Origin: CAXSBR01 sp964236495
Lineage (GTDB): Bacteria > Actinomycetota > Actinomycetes > Mycobacteriales > Jatrophihabitantaceae
Assembly (NCBI GenBank): GCA_964236495.1
Contig: CAXSBR010000002.1
Span: 124,001 to 188,000, forward strand
Direction: 5' to 3'
Length of the DNA: 64,000 nucleotides
Every line of letters starts with the position of its first letter. Position 1 is the stretch's first letter. Of this stretch, positions 42,260 to 49,906 are shown in pieces. The position numbers and the translations under genes are program-made. A model generated the notes under the pieces. The model was not told where the DNA came from and ran no database searches. It worked only from the letters and a program-made list of their open reading frames with translations.

Positions 42260-44116
42260 TTACCGGGCGACGACGACCTTGACCGAGGCCGTGGCGGTCC
42301 GAGCCAGACTGTCGGTGACGGTCACGCGCGCGGTGTACGTGCCGGCCTTGGCGTAGGTGTGCCCGGCCGCGGCGGTCGTCGTGCTGGCTGTCAGTCCGGT
42401 CCCCCAGGCCCAGGCGAACTTCGTCGCCTTCGCCGCGGCGAGCGGTTCCTTCACTGTCGCGGTGAAGGTGGAACGCCAACCGGCACGCGCCGGCGCCGCC
42501 TTCACCGTCACGGTCAGCTTCGAGGACCGAAACAGTCTTGGCGACAGCGGGGAACCGACACCGGATGGGCCGTCGTAGCCCTTGGCGGCATTGCACTGGG
42601 TGTTGTTCGCGATCGTCGCGGTGCCGGTGGCGGCGAAACTGCAGTCGATCTTGCCGTAACCGAGGGTGTTGGGATTGCTGTTCGCGCCGCCGGTGCCTGC
42701 TCGAACAACGGACTGGCAGTGCGCCACGGTGTCGCCACCGCAGAAGCCGTTGCCGCCGCTGACCACGTCGTGTACGCGTCCGGTGTTGTACTTGACGTTC
42801 TCGTACACCGACCGCGCCGGATAGCGCACGCCGCCCGAACCGCCGGCCAGTGCCCACATCGCCGCGACCACCGGCGAGGACAGCGACGTGCCGCCCACGG
42901 TGACCCAGCCGCTGCCGCCGTAGGTGTCATAGACGTCGAAGCCGGTGTAGGGGTCGGCCAGCGCGGCCACGTCACCGGTCTGGCGGTGGGTGCCGCAGCC
43001 CGTGCGGGCGTAGTTGGCCGCCGCGCGCTGCCATGACGGTGCGGTGAACTTGGCGCTGCAGCCGCCACCGCTGGCGCCACTGGCGTCGCTGCTGTCCTGC
43101 GGACCGTCGCCGTTCCAGACCGTCTCGCTGGAGCGGGCGCCCGTCGTGGTGAGCGTGAGCTTGGTGCCGCCTACCGCGACCACGGTGGGCAGCGCAGCCG
43201 GCATGCTGGGTGCGTTGCTGGAGGTGTCGCCGTAGTTGAGGTTGTCCCAGTCGTACCAGCCCGCGTCGCCGGTGCTGGCGGTGACGACCACACCGGGATG
43301 GTTGAACGCAGCGGCGAAGGTGATGCCGCCCTCGACGTTCTCCGGGCCGCCGTAGGAGTTGCTGACCTCGGTGGCGCCCAGCTTGACGGCCATGTTCGCT
43401 GCGGCTCCCAGATCGGTGCCCGAATCGCTGGCGGCCTCCACCAGCAGGATCTTGCATTTGCGGCAGACCGCGCGCACCGCTTGCACGTCCAAAGCGATTT
43501 CGCCGGCCCAGCTCCTGCTGTAGGCGGGATGATGGGTCGCTGTCACTGTCTTGCCGAGTTGATCGACCTTACGGAACGACGTGGCCGTCTCGACGGCGAT
43601 GCCGTAGTGACGGTTGAAAGAGTTGAGGTTGGCGCGGACGTAGGGATCGTCGTAGGCGTCGACGATGGCAACGGTCTGACCGGTGCCGCCGACGCGAGGG
43701 TCGAACTTGTAGGCGCTGGCCAGGCTCGCCGGCGCATATCCGCCCGCCGGGCCTTTGGCGTAGGTGGGGACCTCGACGCGCTGGGCGCCTATCGTGCCGG
43801 CGCGCACCGGGACGACGTGAATCGCATAACAGGACAGGTGTCCCTGCGCCGGAGCCGCGCAGTCGTGCTCGACCTTGACCCACTTCTGCGTCGGACTACC
43901 GCTCCATGCCGACGCCGCTGCCGGCTGGGCCGCCGGCGTGGTCTGAGTTGGCTGAGTCTGCGTCGTCTGTTTCTGTGTCGTCTGCGTCGTCTGGGTGAGC
44001 TGCGCCGGCTGTGTCGGCGCGGCGCTTGCGTTGGGCAACACGGCGCCGACGAGAACCACGGTAAGGGCGGCTACTCCAGCCAGGGCGGACGGGGGGACGT
44101 TTCGACGTCGGTCCAT
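42260..44116 (-). CDS. Secreted S53 (sedolisin) peptidase with PKD domain
   Basis: Extracellular acid-type serine-carboxyl peptidase, 618 residues. It has a signal peptide (LAGVAALTVVLVGAVLPNASAA), a Thr/Gln repeat (TTQTTQKQTTQTQ) and a short region before the catalytic domain. The catalytic domain shows TGQTVAIVDAYDDPYVRANL, the Glu/Asp pair in SWAGEIALDVQAVRAVC, GTPxxxN-like DLGAAANMAVKLGATEVSNSYGG and the nucleophile in GGTSLSSPVVAAMWALAGG. A PKD domain ends the protein (KFAWAWGTGL and GHTYAKAGTYTARVTVTD). It lacks the large pro-domain of classical sedolisins. Four Cys pairs fit an external location. Confidence 0.88.
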   Translation of the reverse strand: MDRRRNVPPSALAGVAALTVVLVGAVLPNASAAPTQPAQLTQTTQTTQKQTTQTQPTQTTPAAQPAAASAWSGSPTQKWVKVEHDCAAPAQGHLSCYAIHVVPVRAGTIGAQRVEVPTYAKGPAGGYAPASLASAYKFDPRVGGTGQTVAIVDAYDDPYVRANLNSFNRHYGIAVETATSFRKVDQLGKTVTATHHPAYSRSWAGEIALDVQAVRAVCRKCKILLVEAASDSGTDLGAAANMAVKLGATEVSNSYGGPENVEGGITFAAAFNHPGVVVTASTGDAGWYDWDNLNYGDTSSNAPSMPAALPTVVAVGGTKLTLTTTGARSSETVWNGDGPQDSSDASGASGGGCSAKFTAPSWQRAAANYARTGCGTHRQTGDVAALADPYTGFDVYDTYGGSGWVTVGGTSLSSPVVAAMWALAGGSGGVRYPARSVYENVKYNTGRVHDVVSGGNGFCGGDTVAHCQSVVRAGTGGANSNPNTLGYGKIDCSFAATGTATIANNTQCNAAKGYDGPSGVGSPLSPRLFRSSKLTVTVKAAPARAGWRSTFTATVKEPLAAAKATKFAWAWGTGLTASTTTAAAGHTYAKAGTYTARVTVTDSLARTATASVKVVVAR

Positions 44117-44258
44117 TGCGGTTCTTTCTACTCACAGATTGCAAGAGCAGTTGATCTTGCTCGCACAGTGTGCCCGACTTCTGACTTGTGCACCATTCGT
44201 TACCTTGCCGTGCTCATTCGGTGACCGCGCCGTGCGCTCTTCGTTACCGCGCACCTCA

Positions 44259-44732
44259 TCAGCGCGCGCACGCGAGGCACCGGCTGCTGGCCGGCCGAGC
44301 GGCCAGGCGAGCAGCACCGATATCGGCTCCGCACCGTTCGCAGGTGCCGTAGGCGCCGGTATCCATCCGGGCGAGCGCCGCCTCGATACCTTCCAGCCGG
44401 GTGTCCGCCGCCTGGATACCGACCGCGAGTTGAGAGCGTTCGAAGGCGATCGTGGCGCCCTCCGGATCGTGTTCGTCGTCAACGTTCGCGCCTGCTGTGG
44501 CGGCGAAGACGGCGTCGAGGTCGGCGCGCAGATCGTGAAGAAGTTGCCGTGTCCGGGAGCGCTGGGCGAGAAGGTCCGTCCGCGCGGCGTCGTCGCGGTG
44601 AGTCACCGCTGCTGTGCCGCTCACCGTCGCTGTGCCGCTCCCCGCTGGTGTGCCGCTCACCGCTGCTGCGCCCGTCCACGTCGCTGTGCCGCTCACCGTT
44701 GCTGCCCCCCTCACCTTTTCGGCGCTGCTCAC
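44259..44732 (-). CDS. TraR/DksA-type zinc-finger protein with hexapeptide-repeat N-terminus
   Basis: Small protein of the DksA/TraR zinc-finger group, which often binds RNA polymerase. Residues about 43-157 hold LAQRSRTRQLLHDLRADLDAVF (coiled coil), DPEGATIAFERSQLAVGIQ and the C4 zinc finger CERCGADIG to SRCLACAR (C-x2-C, C-x2-C). The start is taken as the GTG at 44732, which overlaps the SDR stop as GTGA. This makes residues 1-42 a tandem VSGTA-type hexapeptide array encoded by the 18-bp repeats 44603-44728. A GTG at 44606 would give a 115-residue protein without the array. The acidic tip residues of true DksA are not evident. Confidence 0.72.
   Translation of the reverse strand: MSSAEKVRGAATVSGTATWTGAAAVSGTPAGSGTATVSGTAAVTHRDDAARTDLLAQRSRTRQLLHDLRADLDAVFAATAGANVDDEHDPEGATIAFERSQLAVGIQAADTRLEGIEAALARMDTGAYGTCERCGADIGAARLAARPASSRCLACAR
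44603..44728. repeat. Seven tandem 18-bp repeats at the SDR/traR-like junction
   Basis: Plus-strand units start at 44603, 44621, 44639, 44657, 44675, 44693 and 44711 with consensus TCACCGCTGCTGTGCCGC; the SDR stop TCA at 44729 begins a partial eighth unit. The 18-bp period keeps the reading frame, so copy-number change would add or remove six residues from the zinc-finger protein. Confidence 0.85.
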
Positions 44733-45649
44733 CGCTGGGCGATGTTCCACCGCTTCGGCGACGGGCCATGTTCGGCCTCGCCCTCCTCCGACGGAGCGAA
44801 CACATTGCCCTCGGACGGCGCGGTGGTGCCCGGCCGGCTGAGCGATGCGAGATGCAGCAGCGGCGTCACCAGCGCGTCGTAGATCTGTGGAAGGGTCCGG
44901 AAGGCCAAGATGATCAACGGGTTGGCCAGCCCCACCGACACTCGCTTCTTGGGCCGGTCGATGCAGGCCACGATGGCCCGGGCGACCTTCTCCGGCGGAT
45001 CGATGGGAATCGGCGCGCGCGGGGAACGGCCGGTGACGTTGGCGGCCTGGGTGTAGATCGGGGTGTTGACACCGCCCGGAGAGACGCTGCAAATCTTGAT
45101 GTCGCGGTCGCTGCGGGTCTCGATCTGCAACGTGCGGATCAGGCCGGCTTGGCCCCACTTGGCGGTGGCGTAGGCCCCCATTTCCGGCGCCGCGATCGAG
45201 GCCAACAGCGAGCTGACGATCACCAGAGTGCCCCGGTGCTGCGGACGGAAAACGCGCAGCGCGGCTCGGGAGAGGAAGAATGTGCCGTGGATGGCGGTCT
45301 CGACGACGGCGGTGAAGACCTTTGTCGGTAGATCCTCCACCGTTCCGTACGCCATCGAGGTGGCGACGTGCGCGACGACGTCGAGCCGGCCGAACCGGGC
45401 CTGCGTCTGGGCGAACAGCGCGTCGACGGCTGCTTCTGCGCCGACGTCGGCGACGACGACGAGGACGTCCGCGGCTCCGTCGGCTCGGCACTGCGTGGCA
45501 GCGTCCTCGAGGCGGGCTTGGCTGCGGGAGGCAAGCACCACGCGGTAGTTGCGGCGCGACAGCTCGCGGGCCGTGGCCAGGCCGATGCCGCTCGAGGCGC
45601 CGGTGACGATGGCGACGGGCGCGGTGCTGGCAGCAGAAGGTGACGTCAT
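44729..45649 (-). CDS. Short-chain dehydrogenase/reductase (SDR)
   Basis: NAD(P)-dependent oxidoreductase, classical SDR, 306 residues. It has the cofactor motif VTGASSGIGLATA, an Arg in VVLASRSQARL suggesting NADP, the VVADVGAE Asp, Ser in LVIVSSLLAS and the YATAKWG active site (Y-x3-K). The extension after about residue 255 (LTPLLHLASLSRPGTTAPSEG) is non-core and could be membrane-associated through NPLIILAFRTLPQIYDAL. It is followed by the zinc-finger gene through a GTGA overlap. Start ATG 45649, divergent from the DUF2071 gene. Confidence 0.9.
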   Translation of the reverse strand: MTSPSAASTAPVAIVTGASSGIGLATARELSRRNYRVVLASRSQARLEDAATQCRADGAADVLVVVADVGAEAAVDALFAQTQARFGRLDVVAHVATSMAYGTVEDLPTKVFTAVVETAIHGTFFLSRAALRVFRPQHRGTLVIVSSLLASIAAPEMGAYATAKWGQAGLIRTLQIETRSDRDIKICSVSPGGVNTPIYTQAANVTGRSPRAPIPIDPPEKVARAIVACIDRPKKRVSVGLANPLIILAFRTLPQIYDALVTPLLHLASLSRPGTTAPSEGNVFAPSEEGEAEHGPSPKRWNIAQR

Positions 45650-45745
45650 CACTCCAGCATGCCTATCGCCGTGCCGGCGCGCTGTGCCGGGCCGCAACCG
45701 ACGAGGTGCGAACGCGTGCTCGAGCAGCTGGCGCACACTGCAGGT

Positions 45746-46468
45746 GTGAGCACGCCCGACTTTGCGCGCCTTGCGCCGGCCTTGCGGCGCCCCGTCGTAT
45801 TCGATCAGCAGTGGCGCGACGCGACCTTCATCCACTGGCCGGTGCGTCCGGAGGCGGTGGCGCACCTGTTCCCGGCCGGGTCGCGTCCCGACGTGTTCGA
45901 CGGCGTGACCTACGTCGGCCTGGTGCCGTTCACCCTGGCCCGCGCAGGCTTCGGCAACCTTGGTGCGGTTCCGTATTTCGGCACCTTCCTGGAGACCAAC
46001 ATCCGCCTGTACTCGGTGGACGACGCCGGCCGGCACGGCGTGGTGTTCCGGTCATTGGACACGCAGCGGCTGGCGATCCTGCCGCTGGCCCGATGGGTCT
46101 TCGGCGTGCCGTACGCGTGGGCACGGATGCGTTCCACGCGTGTTGGCGACCGAGTCAGCTACGAGTCCCGGCGGCGATTCCCGGCGCGCGGCCTGCTCAC
46201 CCGGGTGGTGGTCGATGTCGGCGAGGTCCTCGACCCGAGCGACCTGGAGGTGTGGCTGACCGCTCGCTGGGGGCTGCACAGCCGCATCGTTGGACGGACG
46301 TACTGGATCCCCAACGAGCACGACGCCTGGCCGCTGCACCGGGCCACCGTCGTCGAACTGTCCGACGACCTGCTCGGCGCCTCGGGGGTCGAGGTGTGCG
46401 GTCCGGCCGTACCTGCGGTGTGGTCGAGCGGCGTGCGCACTCGGTTCGGCTGGCCTACCGCGCTCTGA
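45746..46468 (+). CDS. DUF2071 (YqjF-like) family protein
   Basis: Function unknown; family related to acetoacetate-decarboxylase-like folds. The 240-residue protein has RDATFIHWPVRPEAVAHLFP, DGVTYVGLVPFTLARAGF, PYFGTFLETNIRLYSVDDAGRHGVVFRSLDT and a late LTARWGLHSRIVGRTYWIPNEHDAWPLHRA block. The GTG at 45746 gives the family N-terminus; a longer ATG reading from 45659 adds Arg/Cys-rich sequence of no family character. It is divergent from the SDR gene. Confidence 0.85.
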   Translation: MSTPDFARLAPALRRPVVFDQQWRDATFIHWPVRPEAVAHLFPAGSRPDVFDGVTYVGLVPFTLARAGFGNLGAVPYFGTFLETNIRLYSVDDAGRHGVVFRSLDTQRLAILPLARWVFGVPYAWARMRSTRVGDRVSYESRRRFPARGLLTRVVVDVGEVLDPSDLEVWLTARWGLHSRIVGRTYWIPNEHDAWPLHRATVVELSDDLLGASGVEVCGPAVPAVWSSGVRTRFGWPTAL

Positions 46469-46566
46469 GCCTGCTTGAGGCCGCGCCTCGTCCGACCGGA
46501 CAGTAGATCGCCTCGGCGGTGTTCGGCGCCTCGTAGTCGTTCGGGGTCATCCCAAGCACCGACGTT

Positions 46567-46614
46567 GCTGCTCCCGCTGCCGCTTTCCAGCCGCCGACCG
46601 CAAGTACGAGCAGC
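46567..46614 (-). repeat. Hairpin repeat copy 1
   Basis: 48-bp unit. On the minus strand it runs from GCTGCTCGTACTTGCGG to GGGAGCAGC, the ends pairing GCTGCTC with GAGCAGC. The next copy is identical over the interior; the terminal stem here has the paired change T/A where copy 3 has C/G. Confidence 0.7.
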
Positions 46615-46639
46615 AAAGCCCACCCACCATCTGGGCGTT

Positions 46640-46687
46640 GCTGCTCCCGCTGCCGCTTTCCAGCCGCCGACCGCAAGTACGGGCAGC
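46640..46687 (-). repeat. Hairpin repeat copy 2
   Basis: 48-bp unit, differing from copy 1 only at the GCTGCCC end within the unit; its terminal stem therefore has one G-T type mismatch. The flanks also match copy 1 for several bases on each side. Confidence 0.7.
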
Positions 46688-46756
46688 AGAGCCCGTCCGC
46701 AGCCGGCCAACGAGCCTCGCCGCCCGAGGCCGGTCCGGCAGCCCGCAAGCCGGCTT

Positions 46757-46826
46757 GCCTGAGCTGTGCTGCCTGAGCTGTGCTGCCTGAGCTGTGCTGC
46801 CTGAGCTGTGCTGCCCGAGCTGTGCT
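46757..46826. repeat. Five tandem 14-bp repeats
   Basis: Unit GCCTGAGCTGTGCT: four perfect copies (46757-46812) and a fifth with one change (46813-46826). The period is not a multiple of three and no supported gene crosses it. Confidence 0.9.
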
Positions 46827-46843
46827 GCCCGCCCGCTGGCTTT

Positions 46844-46892
46844 GCTGCCCGCACTGCCGGTTTTCCGGCCTCCTGGCGCAAGTACGGGCAGC
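46844..46892 (-). repeat. Hairpin repeat copy 3, just past the amylase gene
   Basis: 49-bp unit with perfectly paired ends (GCTGCCCG with CGGGCAGC) and an internal GCCGG-AAAA-CCGGC hairpin (46856-46869). It lies 16 bp after the amylase stop on that gene's strand and may act as its terminator. Confidence 0.65.
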
Positions 46893-46908
46893 GAAGTCAG
46901 GCCGAGCC

Positions 46909-48537
46909 TCAGCCGATCCGGTTGGTGCGGTCGAATGCGACGGCACTCTTGGCCGGCACCCGCACGGTGGCCCGTCCCAGTGCATTGACGGTGACCGTCC
47001 GCCCGGAGCAGGTGCCGTGCGTGTGCACGGCGTGGATGACGTCGCAGTACGTCCCCGCCGCCATGCCCGTCTGCACCGTCACCGTCTTGGCCGTGGTGGC
47101 GTTGTTGACGGCGATCCACGCCCGCTTGCCGCGGCTGAAGGAGATGAAGTTCTGGCCGTCGTCGTACCAGTGCCGGCGTGCGGTCGTGCCGGCCTGGTTG
47201 TGCCACGCGACCATGTTGAACACCGCGGTCTGACGATCCACGCACGCCCACGTTGTGTTGCAATCGGTGTCGGTGACCATGCCGTTGGCGTCCGACGGTG
47301 GCGAGTCGTCGGCAGCGTTCCACTTGAAGCTGGCGTAGACCTGCGGCCGTCCGTAGCCGTAGGCCAACAAGAAGACGTTGGCAATGGTGTTGGTCGCGCC
47401 GTCCTTGTAGCTCAGCGCGTCACCGTTGCGCTCGGTGTCGTGATTCTGCACGAACGTCAGCGTGCGGTTGCTGGGCGGCAGTCCGGCGTCGGCGCCCCAG
47501 ACCTTGAGCGTCGCAATGCTGCCGACATGGGCGTCGGGGTAGCTCTTGAACGCGTCCCTGATCTGCTTGTCGGCGTCGAGCCCCAGCACGCTACCGACCG
47601 TGGTGAACGCCTGCGGTGACAGGATGCCGGGGCCGCCGCCGAACACCTCCAAGGCCAGGTAGGGACGGGTGCCGTCCTTCGTGTTGTGCAGCAGCGCCTT
47701 GATGGCGGCCAGATCGGGCTGTCCGACGTGCTTGGCAGCATCCACCCGAAACCCCGACACGCCGTAGCGCAGCAGCTTGTTCAGATAGGCAGCGATCTTC
47801 GCGCGCACCGACGGGATGTCGGTACGCAGATCGGCCAGGCCGACCAGCTCGCAGTTGCGAACCTGCTGCAGGTTGTTGAAGTCCTCGATCCCTCCGCTGA
47901 CCGAGGGGCAGTCGCCCGAATACTTGTGGAAGTCCATCGGCCCGTACAGGCCCGGGTAGTCGTAGCGCCCGAACGTCTTACCGCCGTAGGAGACGCTGCC
48001 CTGGCCGGTCATGTGGTTGATGACGGCGTCGACGTAGACCTTGACGCCCGCCCGGCGGCACGTCGTCACCATCGACTTGAACTGTGCCTCATTGCCCATC
48101 CGGCTGGTCAGGCCGTAGTCGGTGGGCTGATACACCTCCCACCACGGGTGCAGGACAGTGTCACTGCCGTTGCCCAGCGCGGTCCGCATGATCGAGTCCT
48201 GCGGCGGTGCGACCTGAACGCCGCCGTAGCCACCAGGGCCCAGCACGGTTCGGCACTCCCGGGAGATGGACTCCCAGTTCCACTCGAACAGGTTCGCGAT
48301 CACGTCGCGCGACGGCCGGGCCGCTGCTGCTACGGCCGGTGCAATGAGTGCCGCTGGTGTACCGGCGGTGGCAGCTTTGTGCACGGTGTGCCCGGTGGTG
48401 GTCGCGTTTGCTACCGCGCCAGCTGACAGCAGGGCTGCGCCGGCGGCAACGGCGGTGAGTGCGACGGTGACGCGGCGTCGGCCACGCGATCCGGCGCGAC
48501 GGGTGAAAGGCTGTGGGGTGTACGGACCTATAGGCAT
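46909..48537 (-). CDS. Secreted alpha-amylase (GH13)
   Basis: Extracellular endo-acting starch hydrolase, 542 residues. It has a signal peptide with twin Arg-rich n-region (RGRRRVTVALTAVAAGAALLSAG), then a GH13 barrel. The four conserved regions are VYVDAVINHM, GFRVDAAKHV (nucleophile Asp), LALEVFGGG (general acid Glu) and FVQNHDTERNG (third Asp). The N-terminal AAPSRDVIANLFEWNWESIS and GYGGVQVAPPQDS match actinobacterial AmyA-type enzymes. A C-terminal beta-domain (about 440-542) ends with VRVPAKSAVAFDR, closing the C domain; no starch-binding module follows. ATG 48537 is selected by signal-peptide position. Confidence 0.93.
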   Translation of the reverse strand: MPIGPYTPQPFTRRAGSRGRRRVTVALTAVAAGAALLSAGAVANATTTGHTVHKAATAGTPAALIAPAVAAAARPSRDVIANLFEWNWESISRECRTVLGPGGYGGVQVAPPQDSIMRTALGNGSDTVLHPWWEVYQPTDYGLTSRMGNEAQFKSMVTTCRRAGVKVYVDAVINHMTGQGSVSYGGKTFGRYDYPGLYGPMDFHKYSGDCPSVSGGIEDFNNLQQVRNCELVGLADLRTDIPSVRAKIAAYLNKLLRYGVSGFRVDAAKHVGQPDLAAIKALLHNTKDGTRPYLALEVFGGGPGILSPQAFTTVGSVLGLDADKQIRDAFKSYPDAHVGSIATLKVWGADAGLPPSNRTLTFVQNHDTERNGDALSYKDGATNTIANVFLLAYGYGRPQVYASFKWNAADDSPPSDANGMVTDTDCNTTWACVDRQTAVFNMVAWHNQAGTTARRHWYDDGQNFISFSRGKRAWIAVNNATTAKTVTVQTGMAAGTYCDVIHAVHTHGTCSGRTVTVNALGRATVRVPAKSAVAFDRTNRIG

Positions 48538-48587
48538 GGGCGAACGCTCCAAACGATCGGCGGATGGTCCGGATGTGACCGCTCTCC

Positions 48588-48617
48588 GTTGTATGTGACG
48601 TACGTCACCTGAGTCAA
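48588..48617 (-). promoter_or_regulatory. Amylase promoter with a 14-bp palindromic operator in the spacer
   Basis: Upstream of the amylase start the minus strand has TTGACT (48617-48612) as -35 and ATACAA/TACAAC (48594-48588) as -10. The 17-18 bp spacer holds GTGACGTACGTCAC (48595-48608), a perfect 14-bp palindrome. A repressor bound there would cover the promoter. Confidence 0.6.
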
Positions 48618-48749
48618 CAGTTTGGGCAAAAAGGTCATGTCCTACGTCGCGTAGCCAAGGCCGGCGGAATGCGATCTGTCGACGACGCGGTTGAGGTTGC
48701 GCAGACACGGCCGCACCACGCGGTCGCGGCGGATCGACAGGAGCACCAC

Positions 48750-49778
48750 ATGCACGTCGGCGTAGACAGTTTTGTCTCGACGGTGACCGATCCGGTGACA
48801 GAGCGGGTGATCGGTCCCGAGGAGCGCATTGAGCACCTGCTGGAGGAGATCGCGCTCGCCGACGCGTCGGGGCTGTACTCGTTCGGGATAGGTGAGCACC
48901 ATCGCGAGGAGTTCTACGACTCCGCTCCGCCGGTGATCTTGGGCGCCGCGGCCGCGCTGACGTCGCAAATCCGGCTGGGCAGCGCCGTGACCGTGCTCAG
49001 CGCCGCGGACCCGGTGCGGGTGTTCCAGCAGTTCGCCACCCTGGACCTCATCGCCAAGGGCCGCATCGACCTCATCGTCGGGCGCGGGTCGTTCACCGAG
49101 GCGTTTCCGTTGTTCGGTCTGGAACTTTCCGACTACGACGACCTGTTCGCCGAGAAACTCGACCTGCTGCTGGAGATCCGCGACTCGACGAACGTCACCT
49201 GGACAGGTCGGCACCGCCCGCCGCTCACCGGGCAGGGCGTGTACCCGCGACCTTCGCAGAATCCGCTGCCGATCTGGATCGGCGTCGGCGGCACGCCCGA
49301 GTCGTTCGTGCGCGCGGGCCTGCTGGGCCTGCCGCTGATGGTGGCGATCATCGGCGGCGAGCCGCGCCGGTTCGCGCCATTGGTGGACCTGTACCGCCGC
49401 GCCGGCGCACAGGCCGGGCACTCGCCGGAGACGCTCAAGGTCGGCTTGCACGTGTTCGGCTATGTGGGCGACAGCGTGCGTTCGGCCGCCGACGCGATCT
49501 ACCCGGGCTGGCACCAGATGTTCACGAGCGTCTCGCGGGAGCGCGGCTTCCCGGCTCCGACGCGCGCGCAGTTCGACGCCACCAGCGGACCGGACGGCGC
49601 GTTCTTTCTGGGCGATCCCGACACGATCGCAACCAAGCTGCGCCGGGTGTCCGACCAACTGGGCGGCGTCGATCGGGTGTCGCTGCAGATGACGAACCCG
49701 CGGCTGGCGCATGCGGACTTGCTCCGCGGCATCGAGTTGCTGGGCAAGGAGGTGGCGCCGCAAGTGGCCGACGCGTGA
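48750..49778 (+). CDS. LLM-class flavin-dependent oxidoreductase
   Basis: Luciferase-like monooxygenase family, FMN- or F420-dependent, 342 residues. Landmarks are LEEIALADASGLYSFGIGEHHREEF, IRLGSAVTVLSAADPVRVFQQFATLDLIAKGRIDLIVGRGSF, and PLPIWIGVGGTPESFVRAGLLGLPLMVAIIG. These are typical of the group with a conserved GEHH motif. ATG 48750 has GGAG eight bases upstream; the longer reading is not conserved. Substrate unknown. It is divergent from the amylase gene, so the 48538-48749 region serves both. Confidence 0.9.
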   Translation: MHVGVDSFVSTVTDPVTERVIGPEERIEHLLEEIALADASGLYSFGIGEHHREEFYDSAPPVILGAAAALTSQIRLGSAVTVLSAADPVRVFQQFATLDLIAKGRIDLIVGRGSFTEAFPLFGLELSDYDDLFAEKLDLLLEIRDSTNVTWTGRHRPPLTGQGVYPRPSQNPLPIWIGVGGTPESFVRAGLLGLPLMVAIIGGEPRRFAPLVDLYRRAGAQAGHSPETLKVGLHVFGYVGDSVRSAADAIYPGWHQMFTSVSRERGFPAPTRAQFDATSGPDGAFFLGDPDTIATKLRRVSDQLGGVDRVSLQMTNPRLAHADLLRGIELLGKEVAPQVADA

Positions 49779-49906
49779 GGTTGCCGCACTGTTGGCTCAG
49801 TGGCTCGATTCCTCCGGCGCATTGGTCGTTCAAGTTGCTTCGGCTTGCGTAAGACGTGGGCCAGCGGCGCGCCCGCATTGCTGGGTCGCCGGGTGAACAT
49901 GGTCCC

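Noticed and set aside
46757..46826. Possible CRISPR array
   Set aside because: The 14-bp units are directly adjacent with no spacers, and no cas gene is present.
46159..47323. Minus-strand frames with QHSSGSTAQ repeats
   Set aside because: They are translations of the 14-bp and hairpin repeats, which are not multiples of three and change frame with each unit.
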